In this document: piece after piece, positions 21,638 through 33,361 of the stretch
How the letters are laid out: the number at the start of each line of letters is the position of its first letter
How positions within the stretch are numbered: position 1 is the stretch's first letter
Assembly (NCBI GenBank): GCA_015680685.1
Contig: MNCI01027444.1
Coordinates: forward strand, 337,106 to 382,124
Direction of reading: 5' to 3'
Length of the DNA stretch: 45,019 nt
Source: Gnetum montanum
Lineage: Eukaryota; Streptophyta; Gnetopsida; Gnetales; Gnetaceae
The notes under the pieces: model-generated
What the model was told of the DNA's origin: nothing
Database searches by the model: none
The model's input: the letters and a program-made list of their open reading frames with translations, nothing else
Position numbers and translations under genes: made by a program

Positions 21638-22250
21638 ATGATAGTTGAGTTTGACCTGCACTACATAGCACAATCATTAGTTAAAGGTCAAGCCATAGCA
21701 AGTCAAATGGCCACATCACCAACGCACGACCAAGCGATAATAGAGCCAGAATTCCTGAATAAGGATATAAGCACAATAGACATAGTGCCCAACGACTACG
21801 ATACCATTCTAAACTTTGATGGAGCATCCACCTCTTGAGGGGGAAGTGCAACCACTGTCATCACCTATCCCTCTGAGGAGATCTGACCCTTTGCTTACCG
21901 TTTCAACTTTCATTGTACTAACAACATAGCAGAGTATGAAGGTCTCCTTAGAGGTCTCGCGGCAGCATTGGCTTTAGACATCACACGGCTTGTGGTCAAA
22001 GGAGACTCGCAACTGGTCATAAACTAGGTCACAGACGTCTATACATGTAAAGCCCAACATTTACAACCATACTACGACCTGGAAAAACACCTAATGAGGC
22101 GATTCTAAAACATCGATGTGCAACACATCTTTAGGAATGACAATACCATCGCAGATGCACTAGCCACCTTGGCATTAAACATATCGCCTGACATGTTCCA
22201 CACGTTGCCAAGCTCCCTAACTAGTTGTGCCTAACCAATAACCGATACTC
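21638..22250 (+). pseudogene. Second (archaeal-type) RNase H domain of element A
   Basis: Same frame as the RT tail. Asp-Gly-Ala-Ser-Thr (about 21818), then IAEYEGLLRGL (about 21930), GDSQLVIN (about 22003) and NTIADALATLAL (about 22143) supply the expected D-E-D-D acidic set. A second RNase H is a mark of the Tat lineage. Stops at 21836, 21883, 22024 and 22107 or nearby make it non-functional. Confidence 0.75.
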
Positions 22251-22255
22251 TTGAC

Positions 22256-23537
22256 ATGCTGCCGATCGAATCTGTTAGTACAACACACGCGATAGAATGG
22301 TATGATGACATAAAAGAATACCTTCTACGCGGCGAAACACCACGACATCTAATAAATGCACAAAAGGATGCAATACAAAAATGTTCTAAGAAGTATACCC
22401 TGGTAGGGGACATATTATGTCATAGATCCTACGAAGGCATATTGCTAACATGCATCAATAGTACTGATGCCCAAACCATTGTCGAACAAGTACAAGACGG
22501 ACTATGCGGAGGACATATAGCACCAAAAGCCATGGCAACAAAGATCAGACGCTTAGGCTACTATTGGCCACACATGGAATATGACTGTCTCTCCAAAGTT
22601 AAAACATGTAGTACTTGTTAAAAACATAGCAATCTAATACATGTCCCACCAAATGAGTTGCATACAGCGCAAATCACGTGGCCCTTTCAAAAGTGGGGAT
22701 TGAACCTTATCGGCCTGATAACACCCTCATCTTCTGCAGGGCATAGTTTCATCATAACCACAACCAAATATTTCACAAAGTGGGTAGAAGCTGCTCCCCT
22801 TCGAAAAACTACATCTAAACATGTATGCAATTTAATTCCTGAAAACATTGTAACCCACTTTGACATTCCCATGACAATCATCACTGACAATGGGCCACAA
22901 TTTAGCAGTGCTAAAACCAAAACCTTTTGCGACAGTCTAGGGATCAAACACTCGTTTTCATCCCCTTAATATCCTCAGAGCAATGGGCAAGCAGAGGCAA
23001 TGAACAAAACGATTATTGCAATAATTAAGAGGATGCTTACCCAAAGCAAGAGAAAGTGGCACGAACAATTGATATGCACACTATGGGCATACCGTACTAC
23101 ACATCAAACCTCAACAGGTAAAACACCATATAGTCTTATTTACGGTTCAAAAGTTATTTTACCTCTGGAATTACAGATACCATCTTTAAGGATCACACTT
23201 TCCGAACTTCTCAACGACGGGCAGAAAAATGATCTGTGCATCATTGACCTAGACTCGGTGGAGGAAGAATGCATATGCGCACTCGATCAGATCGAATGGT
23301 ATCAAAAACATCAATGGCAATGACATCGGCATGACATCCATAAGTGCCCTATCAAAGAAGGTGACCTTGTACTTAAAGCCATTCGGGAACACCCGGACAA
23401 ATTCTCAGCCAACTGGGAACGGGCCTTACTTGGTCCCTAAAGCATTCGGCAACGGAGCTTTTAAGTTAGCTGACATGGAAAGGATTGAGCTTGCCAATCC
23501 AACCAATCACTTGTTCCTAAAATTGTTCTACATTTGA
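22256..23537 (+). pseudogene. Integrase of element A
   Basis: In frame with RNase H. The zinc-binding HHCC region ends Thr-Cys-Ser-Thr-Cys (about 22605-22619) at a TAA. In the core, WGLNLIG has Asn (22703-22705) where the first catalytic Asp belongs; TDNGPQF (Asp 22886-22888) and SNGQAEAMNK (Glu 22994-22996) keep the other two. A TAA interrupts at 22967. The C-terminal part shifts frame near 23323 and carries the typical LVPKAFGNGAFKL ending. No chromodomain is seen, as expected for Tat. Confidence 0.83.
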
Positions 23538-23563
23538 GTACAAGCTTAGGTATGTGCGAGCCC

Positions 23564-23926
23564 TGGAGTCATGACTGTAAACTGATACCACAGAATAGTC
23601 CTAGATCATGACTATAAACTGATACCACAGAATAGTCCTAGATCATGACTTAAAATTTGTACCATAGCTCGTCTTGGAATCATGATGATAAACTGATACC
23701 ACACAGAGTCCGCAATGACGATAAACTAGCACCCGTCCAGCACGATAGTAAACTGCCACGGTCACACTCGCTAGAGTCCGCTAAGACTATAAACTAGTTT
23801 GCCTCTTCATAGTTCGCTAAGACTAAAAACTGGTAACGTAACGTCCACCACAACGCTAAACTGGCAATGTCCAATGGGTTATGACATAAAACTAACCCAT
23901 GATAGTCCGCCAAGACTATAAATCGA
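23564..23926 (+). repeat. TAAACTGATACC repeat block 3 (after integrase)
   Basis: About eleven copies of CATGACTATAAACTGATACC-like words. The first four are spaced 40-50 bp apart, the later ones are more diverged (AAGACTATAAACTAG). Same core as blocks 1 and 2. Confidence 0.7.
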
Positions 23927-24965
23927 CAAGTTCATCTCTGGTTCCTCAATCCGCCGCCACATTCAAACTTCATCAGAATCACTGCATCGCTCGCCATCAG
24001 ACAATCCCACCAACATCGCTGCCACTCATATATAGTGCCTAAAATCACTTCCAATGTCTTTGTCACTATGTAAGTCTAAGCTTGCTTATTCACTCATGGT
24101 TTTCTTGTTTCCTTGGAGTTATGTTTGCAGGATGACACCCAGAGGTTTTCGCACAAGAATGCATTTCATCATAAGCAGCAAGATGGGACAATGTTCACAG
24201 CACACATGGCAAGACTAAATCAAACCATTCACTAGTACATCCCCATCTCCTGACACACTCTCTATCTATTCACCAACACAGTTTACTTAGTCACACCTTT
24301 GATACACCCAGTACATCCAAAACTTTGAGCACACTGTTGCATACTGTAACACTTTGAAGCAGTTGCAACACATGACATAACACTTGCGCATGAGTACAAA
24401 ATCAAAGCAAAGTTTCTTTTCAAAAAAAAAAACGTAAGACCCTTGGCACTTCCCATACAAGCCCCAAGCAGGAAGGCAGTTGTCTTGGAACTAAGTACTC
24501 ATGTCAAAAATAGTTAAAAAACATCCAGCTACATGGCTTTGGCTCTCCTCCAACAGGTTCCCCTAAACAAAGGGCCCTGTTCCTCCAAATAATGTAAAAC
24601 ATCCTCTCATGGCTTTGGTCTTGCCAGCAAGTTCTCTTGAATGCTACCCAAGAGTCTTGTTCTGCCAAAGGACGCACATCACATGTCTAGATTCCAAGTT
24701 TGCTAAATAATGGCTATGGACAAGGATCAGCGTGATACACACCAGAGCATCCTCTTTTCACCAAGCACAATTCCTTGGGCAGTTACTAATCCCCACAATC
24801 CCCATTCTCCTACCAGCTACAAAATTCCATTATCCCAATCCCATGTACTACTAAACACGGTGCGATGACGTCTAGTCAAGTGGCAATGGACAAAGTCTCT
24901 ATCAAGTTGCTTGTGGTGTTTTGTACTTCTTTGTCGACGCTTCTCAGGTCAATTCCTTCAAACAT
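23927..24965 (+). other. 3' untranslated region of element A, no gene found
   Basis: No coding signal. Contains a poly-A run at about 24423-24433 and scattered low-complexity sequence between integrase and the 3' LTR. The antisense ORF that some Tat elements carry here is not present. Confidence 0.5.
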
Positions 24966-24982
24966 CAACAAAGAGGGACCAA
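24966..24982 (+). other. Polypurine tract of element A
   Basis: The purine-rich AACAAAGAGGGACCAA directly precedes the 3' LTR start (24983). Confidence 0.6.
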
Positions 24983-26297
24983 TGAAACACCACAAAAAAT
25001 TTGAGCTTAGTACTTGTCCAACACCAAGCAGTTCCTCGGGACCCACAGACAACCACAGCTACATCTGGTGTCACACTTGGCAACTTTGGAGATCTGATGA
25101 TTAATTTTCACGAAGTATGCAATCCCAGCGTATACGCCCAAGTGTACATCCCCAGCGTATACGCTCAAAATCTCAGCGTATACGTCCAGTGTGTACGCTC
25201 AAGTTCACAGCGTATACGCCCAGCGTACACGCCTCACATGTACGTCCAGCAGGTACAATAGATGCATATGCCCAGCAATAAGATCCCCGGAGATAGCATG
25301 GAAACAACACTGCAGAACAAGATTTGGTACAAGGCAGCAAACATCAACGTATACATCCCAGCATATACACCCAGCACACTAGTGTATACGCCTGGCGTAT
25401 ATGCCTAGCATCCATCAGCGTATACGCTGGGCAGCGTATAAGCCAGTGTCCATGACATCTATGCGTAAGACCGCATACGCCCAGCACATCAACGTATACG
25501 CCCCAGCGTATACACCCAGCACATCAGCGTATACGCCCCAGCGTATACGCCCAGCACATCCAGCTTATACGCCCATAGTCTACGCTCGCAGCAGATAGCA
25601 TATACGCTCAGCAAATGTAACATATTGTTCACTTGTAAATTTTACACCCTTGCACCTAGTCAACGCACCACATGTCGTCCAACTCGAGTCTATCATCAAA
25701 ACCTATCTAAAACCCCAATTTTTCACGAAATCCGGGTCGATGGGCAAATTCCCAGAGCACACCAGAGAACAGAGACGCTGAGAACCAGAGCACAAAACCT
25801 CTTACGCTGGATAACCCTGTACGCTGAGCATACAACCTTTACGCTATTCCTATAGTGTGTACCAGCCACAATCGTCCTTGCATCCACTGGGGCTTTTCGT
25901 CCGCCTTGTGTTCCAGTCACAACTGCGTTAGACCAGTGCATTGTACTTTCCTTCTGTAATGCCATTGTTACATTTTCTTCCCAAAATCGTTTACAGTTTG
26001 CATTAATTTTTGCATGTATTCTGTTTTCGCTCATTTATGTTACGCTCTGTTTGCATTAGTTACATTGTTTACGCTCTGATTTACGCCCGTTACGCCATTT
26101 ACGTATAACCTAGCATATAGCACTTTGGTGCATGTTCGGGGAAATCCTTGTCTGATCCACGTGCGAACCATCCAAGGTACTCTACCTTCATTCATTCCAG
26201 CTCGCCCTCAGGTGAAGGTAGGGTCTTCTGTGCGTGTCCTGTGATCCCATGATCTCTGTTTCCTTTCAGCCGGAGACCGACGATTTTGGACGGTACA
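24983..26297 (+). repeat. 3' LTR of element A
   Basis: 1,315 bp, starts TGAAACACC and ends GGTACA, followed by the CTACT target duplication. Palindrome cluster at about 25126-25560 with at least six exact GCGTATACGC copies. It is longer than the 5' LTR because of extra palindrome units near 25430-25560. Confidence 0.93.
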
Positions 26298-26334
26298 CTA
26301 CTCACTACTCATCATTGGCATTGTTTCCATGGAC
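26298..26334 (+). other. End of the split old LTR and its decayed tRNA-Asp PBS
   Basis: CTACT, then CACTACTCATCA, completes the LTR interrupted at 7873. From 26315 the text TTGGCATTGTTTCCATGGA is a decayed form of the tRNA-Asp PBS seen at 671-689. Confidence 0.7.
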
Positions 26335-26405
26335 TTTAGTCAGCTATGTGTGCTATTTAGGATAATAGTGAAATCACTAAATAATACACATTATTAATTA
26401 AAATC

Positions 26406-28748
26406 ATGTCTCCTTTGCAAAGGACCAATAATGCATCATATAATGAGAACAATCACAGTAGAAATGGTAGGTTCTATACTGAAGAGAATTAGACTGAATA
26501 ATCTCAAGCAAGGGTTTCATATGTTCATTTTAATCCATACTACACACAAGGACTATGTTCCATTGGTACAAACAATTCTAGAGGAGATGGAGTAAGTCCT
26601 AGATCAAGGAGGACCTTAACACCTAGGAACTCCTCTAAATTTAAAAAGGATACATCGAGGAATCACAAGAAGAATTATAGGAGCCATGGAGATTCTCCTA
26701 GTTCATCATCTTCCTCTTCCTCTTCAACATCTAGTTTTCATGAAGATGAACGTAGGTATAGAGATAGAGCTCCACTATAGGGTCAAGATAAAGATAAAAA
26801 TCAAAGACATCAAAATGAGCATAGACAAGATCATCACAATGAGACAAATAGAAATGGTGATTATCATGATGACATCATTGATGAAAATGAACCACTTGTT
26901 GGCAACTTGGAGCATGACACAAATCAAGAAAGTAGTTAGAATACGTCATAGGCATCAAAGGAAAAGTTGCATCAAATAATTAGATATGAATAACATTCTT
27001 AGATTTGAGGGTGGCTATAATTCTGATCCACAATGTCTTCTACAAGCCTTTCAAAATGCTTGTGCCTTGCAAAACATCAAAAGTAAGTGGCAAAAGCTTA
27101 ATCTCTTCCCTAAGACACTCATAGAAGAATTTGAAAGTTGGTAGAAATCATTGGACTAGATTGAATCCACTGATGTTCTATAATGCTTGAGATTTTCAAC
27201 AAAAAATATTAGACCTATGAGAGAGTGTCCAATATGAGAAAAAAAATCTAAGGATAGAAGCAAGAACATCATGAATCCTTGGATGTGGCCTTGGATAGAT
27301 ACTATTATCTACTACATAGATGTCCAGGTCACAGGTTTTCTCAAAAGAAATAGCTTCTCCATATCATAGATGGGCTTCATAACTAAACGAGTAAGACCCT
27401 TAGGACCTTCTCCCAAGGGTGACTATTTGAATTCAAAGCCCATTGGATACAAAGTCTAGTGGAACAGGTGGTGAAAGAAGAAGGAGAGCTATGTAAAAGG
27501 GAAAGTGTTGAGGAATATAACTAGGACCTAACTCTTGAAATAAGAGAGGTTGATGTGTATGATAAGGAAAAAGAGGAAGCTCTTGATTTGTTGATTTCAT
27601 GATAGACCTTGCTAATACAGAAGGCTATTATTGAGATTGAAGCAAGGCTATGTAAGATGTGGGAGTTGATGAAAAAATGTTACAACCCACTCAAAAACCA
27701 TAGGGGAGAATGTAGTAAAAAAAGAATCAAGTGATCAAAACAAAAAGAGAAAAAACAATAATGAAATAGGTAGGAATATTTTTTTAGCAAAAATGGAAAA
27801 TAGCTATAGTAGAAGAGGTTACAGACTCAAGTACAGAAGAGGATAATGGATGTAATAGCTACCAATATAACCATCCAAAGGGCTATTGCCTAGTTATGTT
27901 ACATCTACATGAGTATGGGGATTTTGCTTTGAATCCCAAGTTTGTTCAAAAGAAAATGCCTAGGAAATTACCTTACTCACAAGATAATTATAGATAGTCC
28001 TATAACGAATTGTACTATTTCAATAGGACTTCTTATCAACCTTAAAACTACTATCAACTATAGTGGAAAAACCCATAATCATGGGGAAGTTCATCATCAA
28101 ACTAGCACTACCCTTATGACCAACCAAACCTATAGGGATATTATGTTCAGCAAACTATTCCTCCAATTGGTTTTACTTCCTCTACATCAAATCACTACTA
28201 CCATCCTCTTGAATATCATCAACCCACAAAATCTCTTGTGGGATCACCATCTTGTACCTCTTATCCTTCAACACATCCTCACTACTCTTATACTTTCCTC
28301 CATCATATGCCATCATCAATAATGTAGGAAGAATTTGCACCACAACCTCAACAAAAGAATGCCACTTGTGCTATGAACATACATGGAAATGATCATGTTA
28401 GTAGATCTCTATAAAAATCTAGGAAACATCACTTCTTTAGGATGATTCCCCCTCATGCGAAATCAGACACATAGATCTACTAGCTCATCAAAACTAGAAC
28501 AAGGCCAATTTGGTGCAACATCCTTCCTTGCTAAAAAAACATCTCCCAATCCTATGTAAGAGCCAATAACTATCACCACCCCAACACAAAATTGAAAAGA
28601 TAAACCTACCAATTAGGACAAAAATAACATTTCATGCATTACTAGTAATAACAAAGGATGCAACTATGGGTTGAAGGTTCAAAGTATTTACTTAATTCTT
28701 ACACTAGCCCACAACGAACATAAGGAACAGGAGTGTGTGCAAAACTAG
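26406..28748 (+). pseudogene. gag of the old tRNA-Asp-type element
   Basis: ATG at 26406 starts a decayed gag with a Ser-rich run (about 26700), then LRFEGGYNSDPQ (about 27000) and ACALQNIKSKWQKLNLFP-type text (about 27065), matching 30850-30970 of the younger element. Near 28325 a MQEEFAPQPQQK segment parallels 32151 of the relative. It is rich in stops and cut by the insertion at 28749. No RT or integrase follows after the insertion. Confidence 0.68.
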
Positions 28749-29751
28749 TGATGAGACGCGATTCCACGATATCGCGGCCGCTGTGATATTGCATCCCATG
28801 CAATATCACCTACGTGATATTGCGTCATCCCCTGCGATGTCGCGTAAGTGATATCACGGTCTGCCGTCAAATCTATAAATAAGAGGTGACACTCCCCTTA
28901 TTCCTCATCCTAGGATAGAAGTAGGGAAACTATGGCAGATTGATCACTCCAGAGATAGAATATTTTCCATGTGCCAGCAGTAGGAGTCCTCAAGTGAACG
29001 TATCTTTATTCGAGTAGCTTTGTACCTGAACGCAAGTTGTGTACGACAATAAAGATGAGCTTTGTGGATAAACCTTGCAGTGCGTGGAATAGGATTTATT
29101 ATTATTTATTTATTACATGTCATTTCCTACCTGTTATTTATTACCTGCATTAGCGTGGCATGAGTACGACTTGATTATAGGCATTGATGAATGTGTACGG
29201 CTAATCAAGGAATTAGCTACTCATCACGATTAGTCTCTCTCACCCTCAACTCCTAGAATGTGGAATGAGTACAACTTGATTACAAGCATTTATGAATGTG
29301 TATGGCTAGTCAAGGAATCAGTTGCTCATTACGTTTAGGCTAGTTAAGTGCCTCTGTATGACCACTTCAAGCACGTGCATTACGTGTGGTGATCCCAGTA
29401 ACAATTAACGTTTGGTAGCCATAGTTGCATAGTTCAGGGTATGTACAGTAAATGGGAATGGATGTTGATGCTAGTTAATTTAGACTTAGGTCATTAGTTA
29501 GAGTTAGTTAGTTTCTCAACCCTTCACCTCGATAGAATAGGAGAAAAACATAAAAGACTATAAAAATCATATACCTTGGACTTATTTAACCATACACCGT
29601 GACAAACACAAGTAAGTCTAGGAAGACAACGAATGATTAACCCCAAGTGTTCCATGGGGCGTGTAGGAATTTAGTCTATGGAGTTTGACCAGATCGCACA
29701 TGCTACACTCATTTCGTATGGTTGAGTGTAGGGGTACCTCGCCACTCATCA
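28749..29751 (+). repeat. 5' LTR of the gag-protease element
   Basis: 1,003 bp with 7-bp terminal inverted repeats (TGATGAG/CTCATCA). TATAAATA at 28874-28881. The U3 palindromes here are all decayed by transitions (for example GTGATATTGC). Confidence 0.9.
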
Positions 29752-29771
29752 TTGGCACTGTTGTCGAGGAA
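29752..29771 (+). other. Primer binding site, decayed tRNA-Asp type
   Basis: TTGGCACTGTTGTCGAGGAA directly follows the LTR; it is a more decayed version of the site at 671-689. Confidence 0.7.
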
Positions 29772-29893
29772 TAAGTGTTTGTGCACTGAATAAAACATAA
29801 GGGATAACACTCACGTCATTGTGAGCCTTAATGAACCTTTAGGTTAATCAAAAGAAAAAAATTACATAACGGTGAATTAGCACACTGATAAAA

Positions 29894-32260
29894 ATGTCTT
29901 CTTCTCATAAGAGCAACTCACCACCTAAGGACCATACACAAGACAGTCGGCAACATAAAACACATAACCAAAATTAGCCAAGTCCTAAATAATATAAGAT
30001 GACATATACTCATCCCAATGAGTATATCCCTAATTTTACTTTTATTCTCCATCAAGACGAATAGCTATGATGGAGAGATTTTCAAGGTAACATTGTGTTA
30101 CCTCCAGATCAATGAATCTCTTGCATGCTTTTTCATGCCTTGGCACAGATTGGCATGCAAGAACTATTTGCTGAATACGTTGCTGAAGATTTTGACATGA
30201 GGGATTATTATCCCACAAATGCCCAACATATAAGGGACTTATGGCAGGAGAGTCAACATGCATTATTGAAGGGCAAGGTCCCGCACGTCCTTAGAGAAAT
30301 AGAAGATGAGGAACCCCTTATCATGGGTTCTTTAACAAATGATGTTCCCCCTCCTAATGATGAGGAGGAGGTTGGGTATCAGAACCTACGATCAACGATA
30401 CATAACCATGGTTCTGATGCCCGTGAGCACCAACTATTCATAGAGGGAACAACCACTCATGCTAAGGATGAGCACTTAGATTATCACCATGATCGAGGAC
30501 GTAGCAGCCAAAGAGAAGGTAAGAAACATCATCATGGAGATGGTTCCCCTTCTTCTTCTCCTTCATCCCATCACTCACCCTCTCCTTCCACATCTAGACA
30601 TAGCCATCATGAACATAAAGGTGAGGATAAAGGTAAAAAGGACGAAATACCTCAATGGGAAAGTTGAGAAAGAGGACAAGGGAAAGGACGTAGGGAGAGT
30701 AGGGAACAATGTAGACATCATAGGCATCATGAAAGAGATGATCATTATGAGCCCCTACTCACAACTCGAAGTATGCTTGACATAACAAAGGTAGTTAGGA
30801 TCCCCACAGGGAATTTAAAAGATAGTCGGATCAAACGTTTAGACATAAACAACATCCCACAATTTGAAGGGGGATACAATGCAGATCTACAAAATCATTT
30901 ATAGGAATTCCATGATGCTTGTGCCTTGCAGAATATAGAAAATGAGTGGCAAAAACTTAAGTTGTTCCCAAGGACACTCACCAAAGAAGTAGAGAGTTGG
31001 TACCAGTCCTTAGAACCAGAAACCATCAAGAGGTGGAGTATGATGCTAGAAGTATTCAACAAAAAGTATTAGACGTACTCCATAGTGTCCAATTTGTGTA
31101 AGTAGATCCAAGGCTGGAAACAATGTACATATGAACCCTTGGATGCTTCCATGTCCTGCTACTACACACTATTACATCATTGCTCGGGCCATGGGTATGC
31201 TCAGCGGGATCAACTTCACCACATCGTGGATGGGCTAAGACATGAAACTAGAAGAACCCTTGGAACTTATGCTCAAGGGAGACTCTCATAACTTAGATCC
31301 CATGAAGTACATAGCTTGTTGGAATAAGTAGCAAAAGAAGAAGGTGAGCTATGCAAAAGGAAAAGTGCGGAAGAATACAACCATGATCCCTCCCTTCGAA
31401 AGAAGGGAGTGAAATTTTGTGAACCAAAAAACCTTGCTGATCCAAAAATTAACAACAAAAATAGTAGCTAAGGTAGACGACATATGGAGTTCCTTAAACT
31501 TTAAAATTGAAACTGTCTTAAAAATTGTAGAAGAGTCTAAGGTAGAATAAAGTAGTAACAAAGGTAAAAAAAAAGTGGAGAGATTCAGGCCCTGCACATA
31601 ACAAGGGTAAGAGGAAAATCACTAACTCCGATGTGGTTGTGGACTCTGACACAGATGATGATGGTGGATGTGAGATCTACCACTATGACCATCCTAAGGG
31701 ATGTTACCCCATCATCTCACATCTATAGGAGTTTGGGGTGTATGCACTTAATCCAAGACTCAACCAACGGCAAACACCCCGAAGGTTACCTTATCCACAA
31801 GGTAACCCAAGGTAGTTCAACCAACCACTAACGTATTATCCGAGTGGAACTCCACCACAGCCCATCGGATAGCATCAACAGTGGTAATACCCATAGTTAT
31901 GGGGGATGCCACCGCCAACACAATAGTACCCTTACCGAAAGCCTGACCCTTATGGATATTATGTGCAACAGTCGATTTCTCCAAGTGAATATATGAGTCA
32001 CACAACCTCGAACCGTCACTACCAAGTTTAGGAGTACTTTAGAAGGACTCCTACTCCTCTAGGAGACACTCCATACCCACATCATCCTCCAAATCCATCT
32101 GCACCTCTTCCACTAGTAGTAGTTCCCATAACACCTCCTACTCCAACAATGCAAGAGGAACTTCCTCCTTAACCGCAGCAACGTCATGTTGCGATAGCTA
32201 TAAATATCCAACCTGCTGCTGGTTCTGACAACTGGAAAAAGAGAAAACCTTTCTTCAGAA
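29894..32260 (+). pseudogene. gag of the gag-protease element
   Basis: Starts at ATG 29894, with stops soon after. The longest open part is 30125-30667, followed by a Ser/His-rich linker (about 30500-30650). The capsid-like region has FEGGYNADLQ (about 30860), ACALQNIENEWQKLKLFP-like text and SWYQSL (about 30995). Further on come a DHPKGCYP segment (about 31690) and a Pro-rich region. Several stops look like Gln or Trp codons changed to TAG/TAA. Confidence 0.75.
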
Positions 32261-32399
32261 CCAAAAGCCCAAATAAACTCTCACAACAACAAGCAGTTGG
32301 GCCCATGTACAATTCTCCATCATCTAACACTTCGGAGCACCCTTCCATCCAAAATCAGAGCTTAATGCATACGGTTATGTTAATGCATACTGTAACTGA

Positions 32400-32916
32400 C
32401 TAGATTAAGGTAGGCCACCTTCTCAAGAAACTAACTGACCCTGGGAGTCCCTTAATCTATTTACAAATCACTAGAAATAAATCACATAGGGCTTTTCTTG
32501 ACTCAGGTTCTGGAGTCAACTTAATTTCACGAGAGATGTATCAAGTCTAGAACTTGCCCCAACTTAAGAAGAGCAACATTTAACTAGAGCTAGTAGACCA
32601 ATCCATCACCATTACCTTGGGATTGGTGGAGGAGATCATTATCACAATGTATGGTTGGTCTTACCTAGCTAATTTTCTGGTGATTGAAATTAACAACAAT
32701 GAAGGGGACTTCCCAATTATAATGGGAAGGACATGGCTAAGTACAGTAGATGCATGCCTTAGTATCTACGATCTTTCCTTGGAAATCTCTAAGATAAACA
32801 TTTTTGGAAAGATCAAGAAGAGGAAAGTTCCATGCATCACATATAGTGATTCATTGGGTGATGACATGGAGGAAATGCCTCCATGCAGCAGGTGTGTGCT
32901 TGAAACATTGAAATAA
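32400..32916 (+). pseudogene. Retropepsin-like protease of the gag-protease element
   Basis: Leu-Asp-Ser-Gly-Ser-Gly (catalytic Asp 32500-32502) followed by VNLISREMY, then an open stretch 32617-32916 with IIMGRTWL (about 32718), the usual protease flap-to-core order for gypsy elements. Stops at 32548 and about 32581. Ends at TAA 32914-32916. No RT follows. Confidence 0.7.
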
Positions 32917-33327
32917 AGATGCCTGTATGTAGCAACCACACAACCAGTAGTAGATACCTTGTGGTTGACAACTAGTTGAAGGAGCAAACCAATATGCATG
33001 GAATAAACTGAGGAAACCCATGCCCATAACAAAAGCATATACACATTGGAATATGAGCATCGCCAACTTCCACCCCTTAATCTAAGATCATCAATTGGGA
33101 GAATTTGAGCACTTTTTAGAAATTCATATAGACGCTCATTATTTCGGATCTCTTCATTACCACTTAGTCATGGGGGAGATGGCCACCTATGCTAACCATA
33201 TGGGACCCTCAGTTCTTTTAAGTTTTTGTTTACATGTTTTTTTTCCAAGTTTTTTTTACACATTTTTGTTTTACAAATTTCTTTAACTTTTCTATTTTTT
33301 GTTTTACAACATCGTTATAATTTTTCC

Positions 33328-33361
<34 letters not shown>

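Larger units (their letters stand above)
7874..26297 (+). mobile_element. Complete 18.4-kb Tat-lineage Ty3/gypsy retrotransposon (element A)
   Basis: Bounded by direct LTRs (7874-9136 and 24983-26297), both starting TGAAACACC and ending GGTACA, and by a perfect 5-bp target duplication, CTACT (7869-7873 and 26298-26302). Contents in order: tRNA-Asn-type PBS, leader, gag, PRO, repeat block, antisense spliced gene, repeat block, RT-RNase H, second RNase H, integrase, repeat block, polypurine tract. Gag, two RNase H regions and the tRNA-Asn PBS fit the Tat/Ogre lineage. The two LTRs differ at roughly 8% of positions over their first 430 bp by eye, mostly transitions, so this is not a recent insertion. 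It landed inside an older LTR. Confidence 0.92.

Noticed and set aside
23927-24965. Antisense ORF in the usual Tat position between pol and the 3' LTR
   Set aside because: No open frame or protein pattern is present there in element A.
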